From: Deinococcales bacterium | GTDB taxonomy: Bacteria; Deinococcota; Deinococci; Deinococcales; JAAFIG01 | DNA length: 44,988 nt | Assembly: GCA_025352125.1 (NCBI GenBank) | Contig: JANXTZ010000083.1 | Span: 1-44,988, forward strand | Direction of reading: 5' to 3' | In this document: one piece after another, positions 16,962 to 25,490 of the stretch | How positions within the stretch are numbered: position 1 is the first letter of the stretch | How the letters are laid out: each line of letters starts with the position of its first letter | Program-made: the position numbers and the translations under genes | Notes under the pieces: generated by a model | What the model saw: only the letters and a program-made list of their open reading frames with translations | What the model was told of the DNA's origin: nothing | Database searches by the model: none

Positions 16962-18155
16962 CTAGTTGTAGCGAATTCTTGGATCTACCAGCGCGTATAC
17001 CAAATCTGCCAGCAAATTCGATGCAAGGGTGGCAATCGCCAGCATCATCAATATCACCATTGCAACGTTGTAATCTTTTTGCACGACACTCGAGAGAAGG
17101 GCGGTTCCCATGCCGGGCCAGTTGAAAACGCTTTCGGTTAAGACCGCGCCGTTCAAAACGCCTGGAATTGAAAGTCCGACCAGGGTCACGATTGGGATTA
17201 ACGCGTTTCTTAGCGCGTGTTTGTACACCACAACGCGTTCGGCTAAACCTTTGCCACGGGCTGTTCTGACGAAATCTTGATTGACCACCTCGAGCAAACT
17301 GGCTCGCATGAAACGCGTCCAACTGGCGATTTGAATCAGTGAGAGCGCGATCACCGGCAAGACCAGATGCCAGAGCGCGTCTTTGGTGGCATTCAACCAG
17401 CTTTGCAGGGTCACACGGCTGCCCATCGCCTGTCCTAGCGAGACGTAATCGCCCATTTTTGGGTAATTTTGGATGCCTGCGGGCAATGTGACAGCTTTGG
17501 GTTCCTCGAGTTTTGTGGCTTCGTTGTACACGCCAACGGTGATGACGGGTTGCCCTTGGGCATTTTTGCTGACGCTGAGAACTTGACCGTTGAGATCAAA
17601 CTTTTCGTCCGATTCGACCGTCATGCTGACACCCTCGGACTGCATTCCGTCGGTGGGAAACCATTTTAATTTTGCACCAAAAAGCAGCAACATCATGATG
17701 CCGAGCCAGAAGACTGGCACGCTGTACCCGACAAAGGATAAAAATGTGGTCACATAATCCAAAATGCTGTACTGCTTGACTGCCGCATAAATGCCAATGG
17801 GCAAGCCAACCAGCAACGACAGCACGAACGACATTGTGGTCAAGGTCAAGGTGTTTTGCAAACGCTGCTGAAAGACATACTCTGTGGCGGAAATATAGCC
17901 GTTCTCTCGAGACACCCCAAAATCCAGAACGGCGGCTTTGGACAGCCATTTGCCGTATTGCACGTACCAGGGTTGATCCAGACCGTAATCGTGTCGCAGG
18001 CGTGCCACGTCGTCAACAGTCATTTTTGGATTGGCAAGTTTTAACTCGTCAATAAAATCACCTGGTTGCAATTGAACCAAACCAAAGATTGCCATGCTGA
18101 TGGCGAGTAACAGTGGAATCATGCCGATCAGGCGTCTCGAGGTGTACAGGAGCAT
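16962..18155 (-). CDS. Peptide-type ABC transporter permease (DppB-like)
   Basis: The 397-residue protein begins MLLYTSRRLIGMIPLLLAI, the standard DppB/OppB opening, followed by QLQPGDF, and carries the EAA loop TARGKGLAERVVVYKHALRN and VVLTESVFNWPGMG-like VLTESVFNWPGMG near the C-terminus. About 80 polar residues (roughly 190-270, with DGMQSEGVSMTVESDE) are inserted in an external loop relative to 310-340-residue relatives. Start ATG 18155 has AGGAA about eight bases upstream. It lies between the binding-protein gene and the second permease gene; hairpins occupy both gaps. Confidence 0.9.
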   Translation of the reverse strand: MLLYTSRRLIGMIPLLLAISMAIFGLVQLQPGDFIDELKLANPKMTVDDVARLRHDYGLDQPWYVQYGKWLSKAAVLDFGVSRENGYISATEYVFQQRLQNTLTLTTMSFVLSLLVGLPIGIYAAVKQYSILDYVTTFLSFVGYSVPVFWLGIMMLLLFGAKLKWFPTDGMQSEGVSMTVESDEKFDLNGQVLSVSKNAQGQPVITVGVYNEATKLEEPKAVTLPAGIQNYPKMGDYVSLGQAMGSRVTLQSWLNATKDALWHLVLPVIALSLIQIASWTRFMRASLLEVVNQDFVRTARGKGLAERVVVYKHALRNALIPIVTLVGLSIPGVLNGAVLTESVFNWPGMGTALLSSVVQKDYNVAMVILMMLAIATLASNLLADLVYALVDPRIRYN

Positions 18156-18239
18156 TTTGGGATTCCTATTCGGTTGAGATTTGGGGGTGTGCCGGCAGTG
18201 TTTATCAACCATGCAAGTCAAACCTCGAGCTTTGGTTTA

Positions 18240-18263
18240 GGGCAAGATTTTAAGGTCTTGCCC
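18240..18263. repeat. Intercistronic hairpin after the binding-protein gene
   Basis: GGGCAAGA (18240-18247) pairs with TCTTGCCC (18256-18263) around an 8-base loop, 25 bp past the binding-protein stop. The only T-run is on the plus-strand side, where there is no gene. On the minus strand it is better read as an mRNA-stabilising stem that could raise the binding-protein dose over the permeases. Confidence 0.55.
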
Positions 18264-18288
18264 CGTTTTTACTGGCTCGAGAATGGCT

Positions 18289-20124
18289 TTACTTCATTGG
18301 GATGGTTTCTTTTGCACCGCGTTGCTTCCAACCGACCAACCAGCCAAGGTTGCTTGGGTAACGGGTGTTGGCGTTCCAGGTGTAATTCAAAAGTCCGTTG
18401 CGTGCGGTGTACAAGTCAGTGCGTTCGTAGAGTGGAATGGCTGGCAACTCGCGGTTCCAGATGACCTGGGCTTTGGCGAGAATGGCTTTGCGGGCGTCCA
18501 CATCGAATTCGCGGCGGGCTTTGTCCCATAAAGAATCGAATTCGGCATTGCACCAACCACCAATATTCTGTCCTGCAAAACCGTTGTCGACGGTTGGCAC
18601 GTTGTCTTTGACGGTCTTGGAAGCTGGATCGTCGCAGTAGTACAAACCAAGGTCTTCGGTCAGGGGCTGCTGCACGTAAGCAAATTGGAACAGTCCCTTC
18701 CACTTGCCGTTGCTGGCTTGGGCAATGAACGCATCGTCAAACACCACACTCGAGGGGGCGTTGTTGAATTTCACGTCGATACCGATTTTCTTGAGGTTGT
18801 CCTTGTAAAATTGTTGATCGCGTTCGCGCACGGCGTTGCCTGCGGTGGTCACGTACTCGAGCACGAACTTGACGGTTTTGCCGTCCACGGTGCGTTCCAT
18901 GATGCCATCAGAGCCTGGTTTCCAACCCATTGCGGTCAGCAGTTGCTTGGATTTTTCTGGGTTGTAATCGTAATTGTTGATGCCCTGGGTGGTGAAGACG
19001 TTCGAGAGGCTGTTGACCACGTTGTTTGAAACTCGAGCGGTGCCGCCGCGCAAGTCCCTGGTCACGGTTTCGCGGTCAATGCCGTAAACCAGGGCTTGAC
19101 GGGTGCGCACGTCGTTCAAGCCCAGGTCTTTGACCTCTTGGACTTGGCTGAACTGGTTGACATCCCAGTGTTCCCACAGGGCGGTTTTTGGCGTGAACAC
19201 GCTGTACAAACCTTTCGCAGAATCTTTGAGGGTTTTGATGGTCGTGGCTGAGGCGACAAGCCCGACGCTCGAGGTGGCATCGACTTGACCCGCCAGCACG
19301 TTGACTTGCAGCGTGTCGGTTTTTTGGAAGAATTTGTAGATCAGTCGGTCAACCATCTGCGGGTTGTTGCGCCAGTAATTGGGATTGCGCACCAGCGTCC
19401 AGCTTTGATCGCGTTGCCATTTTTGGAATTTGAACGGTCCAGAGGTGACGACTGGTCCCTGTTTGCTCGTGGCAATCGAAGCGCCCAAGAAATCTTTTTG
19501 GATGATCTCGAGTTGCTGTTCTTTGGATTTGCCCTGCGCCGAGGCGGTGGCTTTGTCCCACAATGGTTTCCAGATGTGTGCCGGAGCAATAAAGTTTTGG
19601 ACAAAGCTCGGAGCGGCGGTGGCAAACAGGTACGGCGGGTCGTAGGTGACCTCGAAGGTGTTGTCGTCAATCACCTTCATGGTTTTTGGGTAATTGTCGC
19701 GGCTCGAGACTGGCAGGCGCTCGTCGCCAAAGACATCGTAATTAAATTTCATGTCGGCGGTGGTGATCGGACGACCATCGGACCATTTTGCACCGGCGCG
19801 AATGTTCCAACGGATGGTCTGCGCGGTCACGTCACCGGCAGCGTTTTTGGTCAGTTTGACGCCGCCATTTTTCTCAGTTGGGACCTCACTTGCCAAATCG
19901 GCTTGCAAAGTGCCATTTTGGTCAAAGTAAGTCAAGCCAGCGTACAGCCAGCCCAGAACCTCTGCCGAAATCGCTTGGTTGTTGACAAAAGGCTCGAGCG
20001 CCGAGGGTTGTTGGGTTGTACCCAGAATCAATGAATTGTCTGATGCGCTAGCCAATACCGATGGACTGAGCGCCACCGCACCGAGCGCCATGACACCAAA
20101 TGCTGTTAACCATTTTTTCTTCAT
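18289..20124 (-). CDS. Family 5 extracellular solute-binding protein of a peptide-type ABC importer
   Basis: The 611-residue exported binding protein has a signal peptide (MKKKWLTAFGVMALGAVALS, cleavage probably after ASA). Typical SBP_bac_5 features follow: LEPFVNNQAISAEVLGWLYAGL, RAGAKWSDGRPITTADMKFNYD, and DVRTRQALVYGIDRETV. It would capture oligopeptides or similar ligands outside the membrane for the two permeases downstream; the specificity cannot be read. AAGGAGGA precedes the ATG, and a TTGACA/TATTCT promoter lies upstream. No ATPase genes follow the permeases, so those subunits must come from elsewhere. Confidence 0.93.
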   Translation of the reverse strand: MKKKWLTAFGVMALGAVALSPSVLASASDNSLILGTTQQPSALEPFVNNQAISAEVLGWLYAGLTYFDQNGTLQADLASEVPTEKNGGVKLTKNAAGDVTAQTIRWNIRAGAKWSDGRPITTADMKFNYDVFGDERLPVSSRDNYPKTMKVIDDNTFEVTYDPPYLFATAAPSFVQNFIAPAHIWKPLWDKATASAQGKSKEQQLEIIQKDFLGASIATSKQGPVVTSGPFKFQKWQRDQSWTLVRNPNYWRNNPQMVDRLIYKFFQKTDTLQVNVLAGQVDATSSVGLVASATTIKTLKDSAKGLYSVFTPKTALWEHWDVNQFSQVQEVKDLGLNDVRTRQALVYGIDRETVTRDLRGGTARVSNNVVNSLSNVFTTQGINNYDYNPEKSKQLLTAMGWKPGSDGIMERTVDGKTVKFVLEYVTTAGNAVRERDQQFYKDNLKKIGIDVKFNNAPSSVVFDDAFIAQASNGKWKGLFQFAYVQQPLTEDLGLYYCDDPASKTVKDNVPTVDNGFAGQNIGGWCNAEFDSLWDKARREFDVDARKAILAKAQVIWNRELPAIPLYERTDLYTARNGLLNYTWNANTRYPSNLGWLVGWKQRGAKETIPMK

Positions 20125-20194
20125 ACGTCCTCCTTAAAAATAAATCGCCGCCAGATATGGAATCTGAACTGAGTCCAACCGGCGTTGATGTGAA

Positions 20195-20224
20195 AGAATA
20201 TGTTGAATTGATTGCTCGTGTCAA
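20195..20224 (-). promoter_or_regulatory. Promoter of the ABC importer operon
   Basis: On the minus strand, TTGACA (complement of 20219-20224) and TATTCT (complement of 20195-20200) are separated by 18 bp. They lie about 70 bp before the binding-protein ATG, which leaves room for a leader with its Shine-Dalgarno. Confidence 0.6.
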
Positions 20225-20316
20225 CGATAGCCTTTGACGAGAACATGATTGTTGCCGACCCATGACAAAACAATGTCACTTCTGCTGAAGCGCACGAGGT
20301 TTGGCAGCAAACAAAA

Positions 20317-20340
20317 ACGGGTGCCCGAGAAAGCACCCGT
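20317..20340 (-). terminator. Terminator of the Fe-S carrier gene
   Basis: ACGGGTGC (20317-20324) and GCACCCGT (20333-20340) pair perfectly around 8 bases. The minus strand continues TTTTTGTTT. It lies 19 bp past the stop. Confidence 0.85.
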
Positions 20341-20358
20341 AAAATCCACAAACAACTG

Positions 20359-20766
20359 TCAATGGCAGGCGCTCGCGCCCTCACCTTCGGGCGCAACCAC
20401 ACCGTCGGTTCTAAAGCTGTGCCCGCAACCGCAATTGCTGGTCGCGTTGGGGTTTTCAACCACACTAAAACCTCCACCCATCATCGTCTCGAGGTAATCG
20501 ACCAATGCACCCTGGACAAACGGCAAACTGGCACGGTCCACCACGATTCGCACGCCGTTGGATTCAAACATCGAATCCCCCTCGAGCGTGCGGTCATCAA
20601 TCGCCATGCCGTAACTGTAACCGCTGCAACCGCCAGATTTGACGAACACCCGAACGGCAGCGTGTTCCTTCCCATTTTTGCTCATGATCTCGAGCGCCTT
20701 TTGCGCACCCGTGTCGGTGATGCGGATATCGTTGTTGACCACTTGTCGTTCCATTACGGCTGTCAT
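20359..20766 (-). CDS. A-type iron-sulfur carrier (IscA/ErpA/HesB family)
   Basis: The 135-residue protein carries the three conserved cysteines of A-type carriers: Cys47 in [11 protein letters not shown], and Cys112 and Cys114 in SNCGCGHSF. Such proteins receive Fe-S clusters from scaffold machinery and deliver them to apo-enzymes; udg in this window is an example of an Fe-S client. TACATT ends six bases before the ATG, so translation is probably leaderless. It stands alone, with its own terminator, upstream of and divergent from tRNA-Arg. Confidence 0.92.
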   Translation of the reverse strand: MTAVMERQVVNNDIRITDTGAQKALEIMSKNGKEHAAVRVFVKSGGCSGYSYGMAIDDRTLEGDSMFESNGVRIVVDRASLPFVQGALVDYLETMMGGGFSVVENPNATSNCGCGHSFRTDGVVAPEGEGASACH

Positions 20767-20879
20767 GTGGTTAATGTAGCACTTTTAAGCCAATCCAAAG
20801 GTGTAATAGAATACCTCTGTCGTACAATCACCTCGAGCTTGAATTCAGCGTCAAAATGCCTTAGAGTCAATTCGGTTTT

Positions 20880-20956
20880 GCGCCCATAGCTCAGCCGGAT
20901 AGAGCATCAAGCTTCTAACTTGACGGTCGCAGGTTCGAGTCCTGCTGGGCGCACCA
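20880..20956 (+). tRNA. tRNA-Arg (anticodon UCU)
   Basis: A complete cloverleaf is visible. The acceptor stem GCGCCCA pairs with TGGGCGC, the D arm is GCTC...GAGC, the anticodon stem TCAAG/CTTGA encloses CTTCTAA (anticodon TCT), and the T arm is GCAGG-TTCGAGT-CCTGC. The CCA end is encoded (20954-20956). It reads AGA codons. A CTCGAG terminator follows within seven bases. Confidence 0.96.
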
Positions 20957-20962
20957 CATCCG

Positions 20963-20989
20963 CCTCGAGCACGCAACTCGAGGTTTTTT
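20963..20989 (+). terminator. tRNA-Arg terminator with CTCGAG arms
   Basis: CCTCGAG (20963-20969) and CTCGAGG (20977-20983) pair around a seven-base loop, followed by T6. Confidence 0.9.
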
Positions 20990-21017
20990 CTTGCACGCTC
21001 GGGTTAAGGATTAAACC

Positions 21018-21270
21018 ATGATTCACGATACAGACCGAGCCATCGCTGTTCTTCACCAAGCGCTTGCCGTGTGTCGCGTTATGTTATCCTCGGCTCGCAC
21101 GAAGTGATGCCACCCAAGGCGAGATTGAACGCATCCTCGAGAGTACGGGGCAGGAATCACTGGTTGCGCTGATGGGGCAGGAGACTTACCGCCACGACAT
21201 ACTATTGTCCGAGACTTTACCCAAAGAAGATCGGGATGTACTGCTCTCAATACGTGATGAACCGTACTGA
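21018..21270 (+). pseudogene. Small hypothetical gene, probably frameshifted
   Basis: ATG 21018 opens MIHDTDRAIAVLHQALAVCR, which ends at TGA 21105-21107. The next frame, open across that point, continues with DATQGEIERILESTGQE and ends IRDEPY at 21270. Both pieces look like real protein and the second carries an in-frame CTCGAG (Leu-Glu). Removing one base near 21085-21105 would join them into about 84 residues. The family was not recognised. Two separate small genes or a sequence error are alternatives. Confidence 0.35.
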
Positions 21271-21333
21271 TTTGGAATAACTGGTCATCTCGAGGGGGTT
21301 TTTCATGTATTCTCGAGAGATCAGGAGGTAAAA

Positions 21334-22062
21334 ATGACAGTTTCTCGAGACACTGCGGTTTTGATGCTTCATGGTTTTACAGCGCAACCCAAAACCGTGG
21401 ATTTTATTGAACGTTATTTTCAACGTGAAGGTTACGAGTACGAGATTCCAGTCCTGCGCGGTCATGCCACCAAACGCGAGGATTTGATTGGTGTGCGTTG
21501 GCAAGACTGGGTCGAAGATGCCCTCAGCGCGTACGCCAGACTCAAAGAGAAAAAGGGCAAGGTTGCGGTGGTTGGGCATTCAATGGGTGCGGTGGCAACG
21601 ATTCAACTCGCCGCCCAGAAACCCGATGTCGCAGCCGTCGTTTTGGTCGCGCCAGCCCTAAAATTTTCAAATCCAATGGCGGGCATTGCGCCGCTCTTGA
21701 AAAACTTTGTCAAATGGAATCCTGGCAGCGGCTCGAGCGTGCTTGACCCAGCCTTGCGCGAAGAATCAGACCGACTCGCCGTGACGTACAAGGGTTTTCC
21801 AACCGCTGCATTTGCCGAATTGTATGCGATGGCAAAACTGACAATCCCAAAACTCGAGTTGATCAAATGCCCAGCCCTCGTGGTTCATTCGCTCAAAGAC
21901 CAAGTGATTCCACCTGCCGCCGCTGAACTTTCGCTCGAAAAACTAGGCTCGAGTGACAAGAGTATCAAATGGTTTCAGAATTCTGGACATGAAATGTTTT
22001 GGGACATGGAACGCGAAGCCTTGTGTGAGGCGATTGTTGGGTTTTTAAACGAGAAGACTTGA
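21334..22062 (+). CDS. Alpha/beta-hydrolase (Est30-like carboxylesterase)
   Basis: The 242-residue cytoplasmic hydrolase has an oxyanion-side motif LMLHGFTAQP, nucleophile Ser83 in VVGHSMGAVA, a probable acid Asp in HSLKDQVIPP and the catalytic His in NSGHEMFWD. This arrangement matches the carboxylesterase/monoacylglycerol lipase group; the natural ester is unknown. A strong AGGAGG ribosome site precedes ATG 21334. The leader contains two CTCGAG copies (near 21281 and 21313) that could pair as a weak stem. It converges on the phosphotransferase pseudogene with almost no spacer. Confidence 0.88.
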   Translation: MTVSRDTAVLMLHGFTAQPKTVDFIERYFQREGYEYEIPVLRGHATKREDLIGVRWQDWVEDALSAYARLKEKKGKVAVVGHSMGAVATIQLAAQKPDVAAVVLVAPALKFSNPMAGIAPLLKNFVKWNPGSGSSVLDPALREESDRLAVTYKGFPTAAFAELYAMAKLTIPKLELIKCPALVVHSLKDQVIPPAAAELSLEKLGSSDKSIKWFQNSGHEMFWDMEREALCEAIVGFLNEKT

Positions 22063-22063
22063 T

Positions 22064-22725
22064 TTAAAAAAACTCGTCCAACAACCTGTAAAACTCGAGC
22101 TTTGAATCTTCAGGTTTAGCAATCCCGTACTGCTCAAGAAAATACTTGCTCCAGCCGTTGAATTGCGGGTTCAGGTCAGACTCGAGGCTGCGGGTGATTA
22201 AAGCCAGGTCTTGGTATCGGTCTGCAATTCCGGCGCGTCCAAGGTCTACAAATCCGGCAAGCTCGAGGTTGTGAATCAAGATATTTGGCAGACAATAATC
22301 GCCGTGGGTGAAAACCAAATCCTCAATAGCTGGGCAAGTCTCGAGCAATTCTCGAAAGACTTCTTGGGCAGTTTTGCCGAGTCGAACAACATCAAAATCT
22401 GTTTCGTCCACAAGGTTTTCAAGCACCCTGAACTTGGCTTGGACCATTTTGATCTCGAGTGTTTGATTGAACGGACAATCAACAATCTCGAGCGCATGAA
22501 GTTGTTTCAAGTTTTCTGCCAGAACCTCGAGCACTTTGGCGATTTCCTCGAAATTCCACGTGTTTGAAGCGACGGACTCGAGCTTGGTTGGAATTTCAGG
22601 AACATCGCGGGTTTTAAAGGATGCTCGAGTTTGTAGACTCTTGCAGCCGATTGACCGACAGTGACAGGAATAAATTCATAACCACTTGTGAGTTGTTTCA
22701 ATTTTGGCGGAAGCTGCTGTTTCAT
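22064..22725 (-). pseudogene. APH(3')-type aminoglycoside phosphotransferase, internally deleted
   Basis: ATG 22725 opens MKQQLPPKLKQL, with SAARVYKLEHPLKPAMFLKF matching the start of an APH(3') N-lobe. Coding then moves to another frame that holds FEEIAKVLEVLAENLKQLHALEIVDCPF (first 20: FEEIAKVLEVLAENLKQLHA), the catalytic loop VFTHGDYCLPNIL, the metal-binding FVDLGRAG and a family-like end RLLDEFF. About 45-50 residues are missing between these parts, including the N-lobe Glu and the hinge. The junction lies at a CTCGAG near 22577. Deletion plus frame change means no functional kinase. The gene starts just after the rny terminator. Confidence 0.8.
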
Positions 22726-22737
22726 AAACTCAAAAAA

Positions 22738-22766
22738 GTGTCGCCAGTCAAACAAACTGGCGACAC
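22738..22766 (-). terminator. rny terminator
   Basis: GTGTCGCCAGT (22738-22748) and ACTGGCGACAC (22756-22766) form a perfect 11-bp stem with a 7-base loop. On the minus strand T6 follows at once. It lies 25 bp past the rny stop. Confidence 0.93.
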
Positions 22767-22790
22767 TGAACAATCTAATCTCGGGTAACC

Positions 22791-24458
22791 TCACTTGGCG
22801 TATTCGACGCTGCGGCTTTCGCGCACCACCGTCACTTGCACCTGACCTGGGTATTCCATGTCCTGCTCGATGCGTCCCGCGATTTCTCGAGCAATCAATG
22901 CGGCTTTGGAATCCGAGACTTTCTCGGGTTGGACGATCACACGCACCTCGCGCCCAGCTTGGATGGCGTAAGCGCCAGAAACACCTGGGAAGCTGGTGGC
23001 AATCGTCTCGAGTTGTTGAAGGCGCTTGACATACGTCTCGAGGTCTTCTCGGCGTGCGCCAGGTCGGGCGGCAGAAATTGCATCGGCGGCGGCAGCCAGA
23101 ACGCTGAAGACACTCTCTCCATTTTCTGGGTCGTGGTGGTGCGCAATCGCGTCGATGACTTCAAATGGTTCGCCGAAGCGCTTGGCAAGGTTGATGCCGA
23201 TCTCGACGTGCGTGCCCTCGATTTCGCGGTCAATGCTCTTGCCAATATCGTGCAGCAAGCCAGCGCGACGTGCCAGGGTGGCGTCAAGCCCAAGCTCTGC
23301 CGCCATGATGCCCGTCAAATGCGCCACCTGAATGCTGTGCTTCAAAACGTTCTGGGCGTAACTCGAGCGAAAGTGCATTCTTCCCAAAAGTTGTAACAAA
23401 CCTGGTTTGAGACCGACCACGTTGGCTTCAATCGCGGCTTCCTCGCCGCGCTCGAGAATATAGGTTTTCATCTCGTCTTGGGCTTTGGCAACGACCTCTT
23501 CGATCCGGGTTGGGTGGATGCGTCCGTCGGTCACCAGTTGCTCCAAAGCCTTGACCGCAACCTCGCGGCGAATCGGGTTGAAACTCGAGAGGATCACGGC
23601 TTCTGGCGTGTCATCAATAATTAAGTCAACGCCGGTCAGGCTTTCAAAGGCGCGAATGTTACGTCCCTCGCGTCCAATGATTCTGCCCTTCATGGCGTCT
23701 GACGGAATTGGCACGACACTGACCGCCATGCTGGCGGTGGTTTCGGAGGCGGAACGTTGAATGGCTTGGGCAATGATGCTCTGGCTGCGACGTTTGACAT
23801 CGAGGTTGACCTTCTCGAGCATGACCTTGACGCGCACACCTTTTTCTTCCTCGAGTTCATTGTCAAGCTTTTCGAGAATCATCTCACGGGCGGCTTCGCG
23901 TGAAAGCTCGCCCACCTCGTAAAGTTTGCGTTCGGCTTCGTGAATTTTGGCGTCGGCTTGCACAAGAAGTTCTTGATAACGTTTTTCTTCGCTGGAGATT
24001 TTCTCTTCCAGCGCATCCAGTTTGACGGCTCGAGCATCGAGTTGCTCTCCCCGGCGGCTTAAACGTTCGGTCTCGAGGCGGGCTTCCTCGCGCTCAGACT
24101 TGATGCTCTCGCGCTCGGATTTGATGCCGTCACGTTCGGCGAGGATCGCGTCACGTTCGCGTTTGTTGTCCTCGTCGAAACGGGTTTTGAGTTGCAAGCT
24201 CTCGTCACGTGCCCTGAATTCCGCGTCCTTGCGGATGCGGTCGGCGTCGGCGTCGGCTTGGCGGCGAATGGTTTCGGCTTCCCGTCGGATGGATTCGGCT
24301 TCCCTCTGGGCGTTCTCGCGCAAGCCAGCATCGGCTGCGGTACGAGACTCGAGTTCACGCTTGTGTGCCTCTTGAATGTTCTTGAGGTTGGCGTTGTTGA
24401 GGAAATACATGATTCCAGCACCGACGAGAAGACTGACAATGGCGTATAAAAATTCCAT
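22791..24458 (-). CDS. rny: Ribonuclease Y
   Basis: RNase Y is a membrane-anchored endoribonuclease that initiates mRNA decay. The 555-residue protein has an N-terminal membrane helix (about 4-20), a very long Arg/Glu-rich coiled coil (about 25-215), a KH RNA-binding domain (about 255-315, [15 protein letters not shown]) and an HD domain with His403-Asp404 in LLHDIGK. This is the standard order; the coiled coil is a little longer than in the roughly 520-residue relatives. ATG 24458 was chosen because GAGGAG lies six bases upstream; the 20 codons before it are not conserved. It forms its own unit with a strong terminator. Confidence 0.95.
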   Translation of the reverse strand: MEFLYAIVSLLVGAGIMYFLNNANLKNIQEAHKRELESRTAADAGLRENAQREAESIRREAETIRRQADADADRIRKDAEFRARDESLQLKTRFDEDNKRERDAILAERDGIKSERESIKSEREEARLETERLSRRGEQLDARAVKLDALEEKISSEEKRYQELLVQADAKIHEAERKLYEVGELSREAAREMILEKLDNELEEEKGVRVKVMLEKVNLDVKRRSQSIIAQAIQRSASETTASMAVSVVPIPSDAMKGRIIGREGRNIRAFESLTGVDLIIDDTPEAVILSSFNPIRREVAVKALEQLVTDGRIHPTRIEEVVAKAQDEMKTYILERGEEAAIEANVVGLKPGLLQLLGRMHFRSSYAQNVLKHSIQVAHLTGIMAAELGLDATLARRAGLLHDIGKSIDREIEGTHVEIGINLAKRFGEPFEVIDAIAHHHDPENGESVFSVLAAAADAISAARPGARREDLETYVKRLQQLETIATSFPGVSGAYAIQAGREVRVIVQPEKVSDSKAALIAREIAGRIEQDMEYPGQVQVTVVRESRSVEYAK

Positions 24459-24745
24459 TTTATCTCCTCTCGAGGTTGTCCTGCGAGGCGGTTTGACCAT
24501 GCCCAAATCCAGGCACAAAGAAACGTCAATTCCGTGCTGGAAACACGAAAAGCGTCTTGCACATTTGTTTTGAACGGGGAAGCCATTCCGCCGAAAATCG
24601 TATTAAACATAAGGGTTGACCCTTCAGCCATAAGTCTAACACCTGGAACGCAAAATGAGCGCGGTTGAGGTCGCTATTCAAGGGCTGAAGCTCGAGTGGA
24701 CACCAACTGTATTGGGTTTTACGTTTGAGGGACCATATTCGTGAC

Positions 24746-24778
24746 CAAACCGCGTCAGTTTAGAATTGGCGCGGTTTG
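24746..24778. repeat. Inverted repeat downstream of the response-regulator gene
   Basis: CAAACCGCG (24746-24754) and CGCGGTTTG (24770-24778) pair over 9 bp around a 15-base loop, about 22 bp past the response-regulator stop. There is no T-run on either strand, so it is a weak terminator candidate. The rest of 24519-24800 contains no gene. Confidence 0.4.
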
Positions 24779-24800
24779 AAAGTAAACTGCGCTTTGAAAT

Positions 24801-25490
24801 TTAATCCAAGCCTGACGGGTCGATCCAACCACGTTTGATGCCTGTCAAGACCGCTTCGGTTCTCGAGCCGACGCCGAGCTTGGAAAAAATATTGGCGAGG
24901 TGAACTTGAACGGTGCGCGGTGAAATCTCCAAATTTTTGGCAATCTCTTTGTTGGTCGATCCTGTCGCCGCGACTTTTAACACCTCGAGTTCGCGGGGGC
25001 TGAGCGCCTCACCATCGAATTCGGCTGGGGTGCTCGAGCGAGCCTGAGAGGAGAAACGGTTTAAAACTTTTTTGGCGATGCTGGGATGAAGCACACTCTC
25101 GCCACTTGCCACGGCACGGATGGCATGAACCAAATCCTCGTCTTTGGCATTTTTGAGGATGTACCCTGCCGCGCCAGCCTCGAGCAGCGCAAAGACATAC
25201 GCATCATCGTCGTAGCTGGTCAAGACCAAAATTGCGGTTTTGGGTTGAATGGCTTTGATCTTTTGCGTTGCCTCAATGCCGTTCATGCCTGGCATCGAAA
25301 CATCCATCAAGATCACGTCGGGTTGAAGCGCCAGACTTTTTTGGACCGCCTCAGCGCCGTCGCTGGCTTCACCCAGAATTTTCAGGTCTTTGTGAGGCTC
25401 GAGCATTTCCCTCGTGCCTTTGCGCACGATTGGGTGGTCGTCAACCAACAACAGGGTGATGTCGCGCTCGGGGTCGGCTTCAAAAGTCAT
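24801..25490 (-). CDS. NarL/FixJ-family response regulator
   Basis: The 229-residue two-domain regulator has a receiver with acidic pocket LLVDDHP, phospho-acceptor Asp63 in VILMDVSMPGMNG, the switch Thr/Ser in LVLTSYDDD and the conserved Lys in GYILKNAK. A linker leads to a LuxR-type helix-turn-helix (about 164-225, LSPRELEVLKVAATGSTNKE...). It should dimerise on phosphorylation and control promoters. No histidine kinase is in the window. The ATG overlaps the stop of the MFS gene by four bases, so the two are co-transcribed and probably translationally coupled; the regulator may respond to the transporter's substrate. Confidence 0.92.
   Translation of the reverse strand: MTFEADPERDITLLLVDDHPIVRKGTREMLEPHKDLKILGEASDGAEAVQKSLALQPDVILMDVSMPGMNGIEATQKIKAIQPKTAILVLTSYDDDAYVFALLEAGAAGYILKNAKDEDLVHAIRAVASGESVLHPSIAKKVLNRFSSQARSSTPAEFDGEALSPRELEVLKVAATGSTNKEIAKNLEISPRTVQVHLANIFSKLGVGSRTEAVLTGIKRGWIDPSGLD

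Noticed and set aside
19285..20034. 249-codon plus-strand frame opposite the binding protein
   Set aside because: It is the shadow of a clear family 5 binding-protein gene, with no ribosome site or family match.
20880..21333. Integrated element at tRNA-Arg
   Set aside because: No integrase and no direct repeat of the tRNA 3' end is visible in the following kilobases, and CTCGAG density stays at the resident level.
24022..24375. Ser/Arg-rich plus-strand frame
   Set aside because: The composition is the complement of the RNase Y coiled coil; low complexity explains the open frame.
24746..24778. Rho-independent terminator of the response regulator
   Set aside because: The 9-bp stem has no T-run on either strand and a long loop, so it is listed only as an inverted repeat.
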